From NCBI GenBank assembly GCA_030063045.1, contig JAQSEB010000099.1, forward strand, positions 124,001 to 188,000: a stretch of DNA of 64,000 nt, read 5' to 3'. The position numbers were made by a program, and so were the translations under genes. Shown here one piece after another: positions 59,501 through 64,000 of the stretch (within the stretch, counting starts at the first letter, position 1; every line of letters starts with the position of its first letter). Origin of the DNA: Pratylenchus scribneri. Taxonomy: Eukaryota; Nematoda; Chromadorea; Rhabditida; Pratylenchidae. The notes below the pieces were generated by a model. That model was not told the DNA's origin and did not search any database. It worked only from the letters and a program-made list of their open reading frames with translations.

Positions 59501-62500
59501 TTATTTAAGAAAAATTTTAAAAAACCACTGATTTCTTCTCATCAGCATTTTTCTTATTCAGTCAGGGGAATGAAAAGATGTAAAGAATTTGAGGAAATAG
59601 TGCGAAATGGAATGATCCCTTTTCTGCCCCTTTCATTTCCTTCAATTTGCTTCCCATCAACATTTTCCTGGATAAATTCCTCTATCCTATATAATCGGCC
59701 AAAATTCTCCTTCAGTGGTACTATATTCTTTGGCTGGCGCCCTTTCCCCTTTCAATTGCCAGAGAAGTGTAGTCTCACAATCTGAGAAAAGCATATTGCG
59801 GGTGAAGTCCATTGTCCGCATTTGAGAAGGTTGATTAGGTTGGAGTCGGTCAAGAAAGAATGCCCCAAATTTTTTTTAAAAATTTTCTTTAACCCATAGT
59901 AAAGTTTATTTTAAATAGCTTTTTAAGATATAATTTTGAACCAAATTAAATAAAATTTGTATCATTTGATAGCCAAAGCTATTTTATTTACTGACTAAAT
60001 AATCAAAATTGGTTCACTTTTTGGTGAATAATGGCGACAAATTGGCCCGGCAAAAAAGGCTACTCTGTTTGTTTCAAAACTTACTGGGCCATAGCCTTGT
60101 CGACTCCATGTGATTGTTGGCCTTGGATTGCCACGAACTTTGCATCGGAGCACAACTGTGCCACCAATTGTGGTTGTGGCCGATTTGAGCAATTCAACGA
60201 ATTCGGGTGGCCCTGGGGCAATTTCCTCAGAATCTCGTGGAGCTGTGAAAGAATGGATTTAATTTTATTAATAAAAATTGCCCACGTTTTTTTTTGTTAA
60301 TTTAACTAAAAAAATTTTGAATTTTAATGAAACTAAATAATTAATTAGCTCGGTTATATCAATATAATTAAATTTAAAAATGATTGTTTCTACAAAGTTA
60401 AATTCTATTATATCAAAATTAGTGTTCATTTTAATTATTTAACCAAAGAGGATTAGTTTATATTTATATTAAGTGAATTAATAAATGATTAAGTTGTTGC
60501 TGCTTGTTGATTCAAACAAATTTGGAACTCATTCAAAATTAACCAAATTAAATGTTGTGAATATGAAGTTAGTTGTGTGGATTTTAAATTCCATCATTTT
60601 TACTGCATATTTCTATAAAATTATCGTATTATTTTAATAATTATTATAACCAAAGAGGATTAGTTTTTATTAATTTATGCAGTGAATTGATGAATGATGA
60701 TGAACTTGCTGTCCGCTTTTGTAGAAGATTATTTGTTATTTGTTGGTTTAAACAAATTGAGAATTCATTCAGATTAACCAAATGAATTTGAAGTTAGTTG
60801 ATTTTTATTGCATTCCATTCATTTTTACCTATAACTCCCAATCGTGCCTCCGTCCAAATTTGATTTCCCCCAGCATTGGTGGCCACGCATCGATACACTC
60901 CAATGTGTTCAAATTCGGCTGTTTCAATTAAAAGGCGCTGTGTTCCATCCGATTGTTGTTCAACTTTCAGGCGATATTGGTCCATTTTATTGGACAAAAT
61001 TGATCCATCTTTTAGCCAATCCACTCTGACACCCTTCATTGCGCCTGGTTCCAGTTGGCATTCCAGCATAACGCCCCGTGTCCCTTTTGGCACTTGTTTA
61101 TCCTGAAGTGGCCGTCGCCATGCCAAAAGAGCTTCATGTTCCTCTTCCGGTTGTTCAATGGGCAATTGTTCGGCATATTTTAGCGGGGCACTGGTTTCGG
61201 CCCTTCCCACTGGATTGACCGCCTCACAACGGTATAGGCCCACTTCTGCTTTGGTGGCATGCAAAATCCGTAATCGCAGTGTTCCATCTTCGTTTTGTTC
61301 AATTTGAATGTTCGGCTCTTGGTCAGGTTGAATTGGTCGGTCATCTCGGAACCAGCGAATTTCCGGCTTCGACTCCTTCGCATTCACTTGACAACTCATT
61401 TCCACCGGTTCACCTTCTTTGACTGTTTTCGGTTCCAATTCTCTTATGAACATTGGTTTCGCCTGTTCCTCTTTTGGAGCATCCACTTCCATTTGAGTTG
61501 GATATTTCAACTGGGCGCTGGTCTCATCTCTTCCTGCTTTATTCACTGCTTCACATCGATATGTTCCAGCATCCTCCTTTTGTGGATTTGGGATCACCAA
61601 AGTGTGATGGCCTTGGGCATCCTTTTTGGCTAAAATATGCTGGCCATCCATTTGAATTGGTTCACCATTTCGTGTCCATTTCACTTCCGGTTCCGGTTTG
61701 CCCTGAACTGTGCATTCCATGGCAACACTTTCGCCCGGATGGACTTCTTGCTCTTTGAGTGGTTCAGTGAAATGTGGCGCCTCCAGTTCTTCGATTACAG
61801 CGAATTTGGCCTCACTTTCAGCTTGTCCCGCTTTATTGATTGCCTTGCATGTGTATTGGCCGGCATCATTCAAAGTGGAATCATTGACCGTTAAACTATG
61901 ATGCCCTTGGCCATCATCCTTGGCCACCACGTGAACATTGTCAATTTGAACTGGCCGCCCATCTTTGTACCATTGAACTTGCGGCTCGGGTTTTCCCTCA
62001 ACGGTTACGGACATTTTGGCTGTTTCTCCTTCCTTTATTTCCACCGGTTTTAGTCCATCCACGAATTTTGGTGCCTCCATATCTTCCAGCACTCCAAAAT
62101 TGGCCTTAGTTTCGGCTTCGCCCACTTTGTTCACTGCTTTTGCACTGTAGGTTCCAGCGTCGGCCATATTTGCATCTTTCACTGTCAAACTGTGTTGGCC
62201 TTTGCCCTCTTCCTTTGCCACAATATGTTCATTATCAATTTGCACTGGCCGTTCATCTTTGTACCATTTTACTTCCGGTTCCGGTTTTCCTTCCACTTCC
62301 ACGGACATTTTGGCGATTTCTCCCTCTTTCACTTCCACAGGTTTTAATCCGTCCACAAATTTTGGCGGTTCCAATTCTTCAATTACACCAAAATTGGCAC
62401 GTGTTTCAGCCGATCCCGCCTTATTCACTGCTTTACAACTATAAGTGCCAGCATCGCCCAATTTTGCATCATTCACTGTCAAAGTGTGATGGCCATGGCC

Positions 62501-64000
62501 ATCGTCTTGGGCCACCAAATGGGTCCCATCAATTTGGACTGGTTGTCCATCTTTGTACCATTGAACTTGTGGAAGGGGTTTGCCCTCAACCTCCACCGAC
62601 ATTTTGGCCGTTTCCCCCTCATTGATTTCAACCGGTTCCAGACCTTTTTTGAATTCCGGTGCCACCACATCTTCCTGCACTCCAAATTTGGCCTCACTTT
62701 CAGCTTGTCCTGCTTTATTGATTGCTTTTGCGGTGTATTGGCCGGCATCTGCCATATTCGCATCTTTGACCGTTAAACTATGATGCCCTTGGCCATCATC
62801 CTTGGCCACCACGTGAACATTGTCAATTTGAACTGGCCGCCCATCTTTGTACCATTGAACTTGTGGTTCGGGTTTTCCCTTCACTTCAACTTCCATTTTG
62901 GCCGTTTCTCCTTCTTTTATTTCCACCGGTTTCAGTCCATCCACAAATTTTGGCATTTCCACATCTTCGATCACGCCAAATTTGGCTTGAGTAACGCATT
63001 GTCCTGCTTTATTCTTCGCTTGACAGGTGTATGAGCCGGCATCCTTCAATTTGGCATCTTTTATCACCAAACTGTGATGGCCTTGGGCATCGTCTTCCCG
63101 TTGGATGTGGATTCCATCAATTTCCACCGGTTGTCCATCTTTGTACCATTGTATTTCGGGCTCCGGCATTCCGCTTACGGTCACTGACATTCGGGCCGAT
63201 TCACCCTCCTTCACTTCCAATGGCTTTAGGCCCTCCGTGAATTTTGGTGCCTCCAATAATTCTTGCACTCCAAATTTCGCCTCCGTTTCCGCTTGCCCAG
63301 CCTTATTAATTGCTTTCACACTGTAATGGCCAGCATCAATCAATAATGCGTCATTCACTGTTAAACTATGCCGGCCATGTTCCTCATCCTTTGACACAAT
63401 TCGTACTTGATCAATTTGCACTGGCCTCCCATCTTTGTACCAATGAATTTCGGGTTCCGGTTTGCCCTCCACTGTCACGGACATTGTGGCCGTTTCCTTC
63501 TCTTTAATTTGCATTGGCTTTAGGCCTTCCGTGAATTTTGGTGCCATCAAATCTTCTAGCACTCCAAAACGGGCCCTCGATTCGGCTTCGCCCACTTTGT
63601 TGACTGCTTTACAGGTGAAAAGGCCGGCATCCTCCACCCGGGCTTGGTTAATTGTCAAACTGTGTTTTCCCTCTTCCGGATTGTCCTGTCGAACAAGGTG
63701 GGTGCCATCAATTTGAACGGGCTGTCCATCTTTGAACCATTGCACCTCTGGCTGAGGAATACCCTTCACTTCCACTGCCAATGTGCTCGTTTCCAACTCT
63801 TTGATGTTTGTATCCCTCAATGGTTGGGTGAATTCAGGTTTTTGGGTTTCTTCCATTTCCACAGCCAGCTGTGCTTGGCTGCTGTCTTGGCCAGCTTTAT
63901 TGCTTATTCGGATGCCATATTCGCTGGCATCCTCTGCTCTCGCATCACGGATTACCAGCTTGAATTCGCCGGTGTCCCTGTATTCCACCAGTTTCACTCG
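35530..64000 (-). CDS. unc-89: UNC-89/obscurin Ig half, 27 exons, 5'-partial
   Basis: Exons, 5' to 3': >64000-60829, 60242-60085, 59335-58864, 58406-58258, 57831-57228, 53969-53755, 53702-53421, 49450-49263, 49214-47997, 47211-47006, 46962-45295, 44487-44107, 43074-42740, 42286-42044, 41484-41246, 40688-40327, 39885-39491, 38656-38400, 38344-38169, 38125-38067, 38014-37884, 37560-37099, 36807-36674, 36620-36508, 35967-35858, 35810-35752, 35708-35530. Every junction keeps phase, giving about 3990 aa. The order is one partial Ig, 35 I-set Ig (WYKDG and DxGxYxCxAxN motifs), one Fn3 (exons 38014 to 37099), then two more Ig. The tail is acidic and ends in a triple SIKNG repeat and TGA. Introns after 58258, 53755 and 36508 start with GC. 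The N-terminal SH3-DH-PH region expected for this family would lie right of the window. UNC-89 organises M-lines in body-wall muscle. It lacks kinases and so resembles isoform A. Confidence 0.9.
38739..39440. mobile_element. Long R1 foldback element, copy 1
   Basis: In the intron between exons 39491 and 38656. It starts GCCATTTATAATAATTCATC and ends ATTATTATAAATGG. The centre (CCTATATAATCGG, then GGTTGATTGGGTTGGAGTCGG) is shared with copies at 47253-47942 and 59389-60037. Confidence 0.75.
40775..41180. repeat. R2-family repeat
   Basis: It begins AAGTATAACGGTTTAAGGG and contains repeated TTAAATGGTTTAAACCG motifs. It lies in the intron between exons 41246 and 40688. Ends approximate. Confidence 0.5.
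41495..42030. repeat. AT-rich minisatellite
   Basis: Irregular units of TTTTTATGGAATATATTTTG and TTTATGAAAAATATATATTT fill the intron between exons 42044 and 41484. There are no GC-rich positions. Open frames here are composition artefacts. Confidence 0.85.
43670..44042. repeat. Near-perfect hairpin element
   Basis: Arms of about 145 bp (43676-43821 and 43900-44040) match almost base for base. They share GTGCAAATGTGGGCGCTTCC, TAAAACGGTGCAAATGTGCA and ACCTTATACCATTTTGTAG. The loop is only about 80 bp and has the R2 core (GATGCGTCTCGATGAG in one arm). The first arm carries a few changes against the second. Confidence 0.85.
44755..45145. repeat. R2-family repeat with a short foldback inside
   Basis: It begins GCCGAAAAGATTATAGCGG. 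A small foldback at about 45010-45100 (ATACCGTAAATTTTC ... GGAAATTTACGGTAT) lies within it, related to the element at 11220. It is in the intron between exons 45295 and 44487. Confidence 0.55.
47253..47942. mobile_element. Long R1 foldback element, copy 2
   Basis: The terminal inverted repeats are clear: CGCCGTTTATAAGAATTCATC and GATGAATTATAATAAACGGCG. The interior carries CCTATATAATCGG and GGCGCCCTTTCCCCTTCCAA, as in the other two long copies. It lies in the intron between exons 47997 and 47211. Confidence 0.8.
49576..53395. repeat. A-rich minisatellite with 1376-bp higher-order repeat
   Basis: About 150 units of roughly 24-25 bp, consensus CACAAAAAATCAGAATTA plus a short variable spacer (ACTAAAAA, GCAAAAA or ATCGAAAA). 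It fills the intron between exons 53421 and 49450. Rare variants recur exactly 1376 bp apart: GAATAAGACA at 49811 and 51187, and CGAAACAAAAATCAGAATTC at 50503 and 51879. This shows a block duplication within the array. Confidence 0.95.
54261..54268 (+). promoter_or_regulatory. TATA box of the nested gene
   Basis: ATATAAAA lies 62 bp upstream of the ATG at 54330, in a slightly GC-rich stretch (CCCTTGAGGGC just before it). Confidence 0.6.
54330..55972 (+). CDS. Secreted Gly/His/Tyr-rich protein nested in an unc-89 intron
   Basis: Two exons, 54330-54396 and 55689-55972, give 116 aa and match phase. Residues 1-20 are a clear signal peptide (MKFTLAFFFLLQMTFLIGA). The mature part is built almost only of Gly, His and Tyr with some Asp, in repeats such as YGYGH, GGGYGGG and HHGYGH, and ends GGFFPGGGFYY. 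It resembles glycine/tyrosine-rich secreted peptides of nematodes (antimicrobial-like or cuticle-associated), but no family is certain and His is unusually frequent. It lies wholly inside the intron between exons 57228 and 53969 of the opposite-strand UNC-89 gene. Its own intron contains a hAT-like element (54490-55381). A TATA box lies upstream, and AATAAA motifs follow at about 56028-56047. Confidence 0.85.
54490..55381. mobile_element. hAT-like non-autonomous element, 892 bp
   Basis: The ends are TAGTGTTCGGCA and TGCCGCACACTA, inverted with one mismatch. A perfect 8-bp target duplication, GTTCAAAG, flanks it (54482-54489, 55382-55389). Long subterminal arms are built from repeated TTTCTCGG, CGAGACGA and GATATTTCGAG motifs. 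No transposase is seen. 8-bp duplications and such ends are typical of hAT superfamily elements. Confidence 0.88.
56119..57170. repeat. R2-family repeat split by a hAT-like element
   Basis: R2-like sequence (GAAAAGATTGTAAAAG at the left, CATTCGATACGTTTTGAGGAG inside) is interrupted after CGATAAAC at 56378 and resumes at 57138, ending AACCATGACATTATG. The break coincides with the target duplication of the inner element. Confidence 0.55.
56379..57137. mobile_element. hAT-like non-autonomous element with G-rich arms
   Basis: The ends CAGGGTTGCCAT and ATGGCATCCCTG are inverted with one mismatch. A perfect 8-bp duplication CGATAAAC lies at 56371-56378 and 57138-57145. Next to each end are clusters of GCCGGGGTTTTGCCGGG-type sequence. 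The centre is a minisatellite of about nine 30-32-bp units containing the palindrome GCTGCGCAGC followed by CATTTTTTGG. There is no coding capacity. It is inserted in an R2 repeat inside the UNC-89 Ig gene. Confidence 0.9.
57901..58201. mobile_element. Short R1 foldback element
   Basis: It starts CGCCATTTATAATAACTCATC and ends ATGAATTATTATAAAAATA. It lacks the central TATA-containing segment of the long copies, so it looks like an internal-deletion form. It lies in the intron between exons 58258 and 57831. Confidence 0.65.
58496..58815. repeat. R2-family repeat
   Basis: GCCGAAAAGATTTTAACGG at the left and CCATTATAATTATTTTGAC at the right form imperfect inverted ends. The core ATACCATTCGATGCGTCTTG is characteristic. 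It lies in the intron between exons 58864 and 58406. Confidence 0.6.
59389..60037. mobile_element. Long R1 foldback element, copy 3
   Basis: It starts CTCGCCGTTTATAATTAC and ends GGTGAATAATGGCGA. The interior matches the other two long copies (CCTATATAATCGGCC, GGCTGGCGCCCTTTCC). It lies in the intron between exons 60085 and 59335. Confidence 0.75.
60425..60800. repeat. Tandem duplication of about 207 bp in an intron
   Basis: AACCAAAGAGGATTAGTTT occurs at 60441 and again at 60648. Both copies are followed by a Leu-rich-like GTTG/CTTG stretch, TTTGGTTTAAACAAATT-type sequence and GAAGTTAGTTG. It fills much of the intron between exons 60829 and 60242. Confidence 0.7.

Overview
This is a eukaryotic, almost certainly nematode, window. 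The evidence is short introns (many 43-60 bp) with TTTTAG or TTTCAG acceptors, AT-rich introns and intergenic DNA against GC-balanced exons, and a giant muscle protein whose kinase half reads pseudokinase-Ig-Fn3-kinase, the UNC-89/obscurin plan. About one intron in ten appears to use a GC donor. I recall elevated GC-AG introns being reported for cyst nematodes, so a tylenchid plant parasite is plausible but unproven. No computation or database search was run; exon chains were traced by hand, and every junction keeps phase.

Layout: (1) 1-493 +, 3' end of a KH-domain-like gene. (2) 1645-9948 -, a 13-exon casein-kinase-1-like gene. Its 3.5-kb first intron holds an LTR retroelement (6103-8720) nested in a foldback element. 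(3) 11797-12767 +, a small heat-shock protein gene with a TATA box and a possible heat-shock element. (4) 13.7-17.1 kb, a cluster of small membrane-protein and F-box-like genes forming the left arm of a diverged inverted duplication. (5) 18574-32170 +, a 22-exon, about 1654-aa gene with the UNC-89 kinase half (PK1, Ig, Fn3, PK2). One intron is filled by a 4.7-kb array of a 24-bp repeat. (6) 32.7-34.75 kb, the right arm, with one membrane-protein copy and one frameshifted F-box-like copy. (7) 35530 to beyond 64000, - strand, 27 exons and about 3990 aa of the Ig half of UNC-89: 36 complete Ig domains, one partial Ig and one Fn3, ending in its own stop codon. Its introns hold several foldback families, a 3.8-kb A-rich minisatellite, two hAT-like elements with 8-bp target duplications, and a complete two-exon secreted Gly/His/Tyr-rich gene on the opposite strand (54330-55972).

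The main finding is that UNC-89 is in two pieces on opposite strands, tail to tail, with the kinase piece bracketed by the inverted gene-pair arms. An inversion of about 16 kb would explain this. It would leave one gene resembling the known kinase-less giant isoform and one resembling the known kinase-only isoforms, and would stop any full-length protein being made by ordinary cis-splicing. An assembly error must be excluded first.
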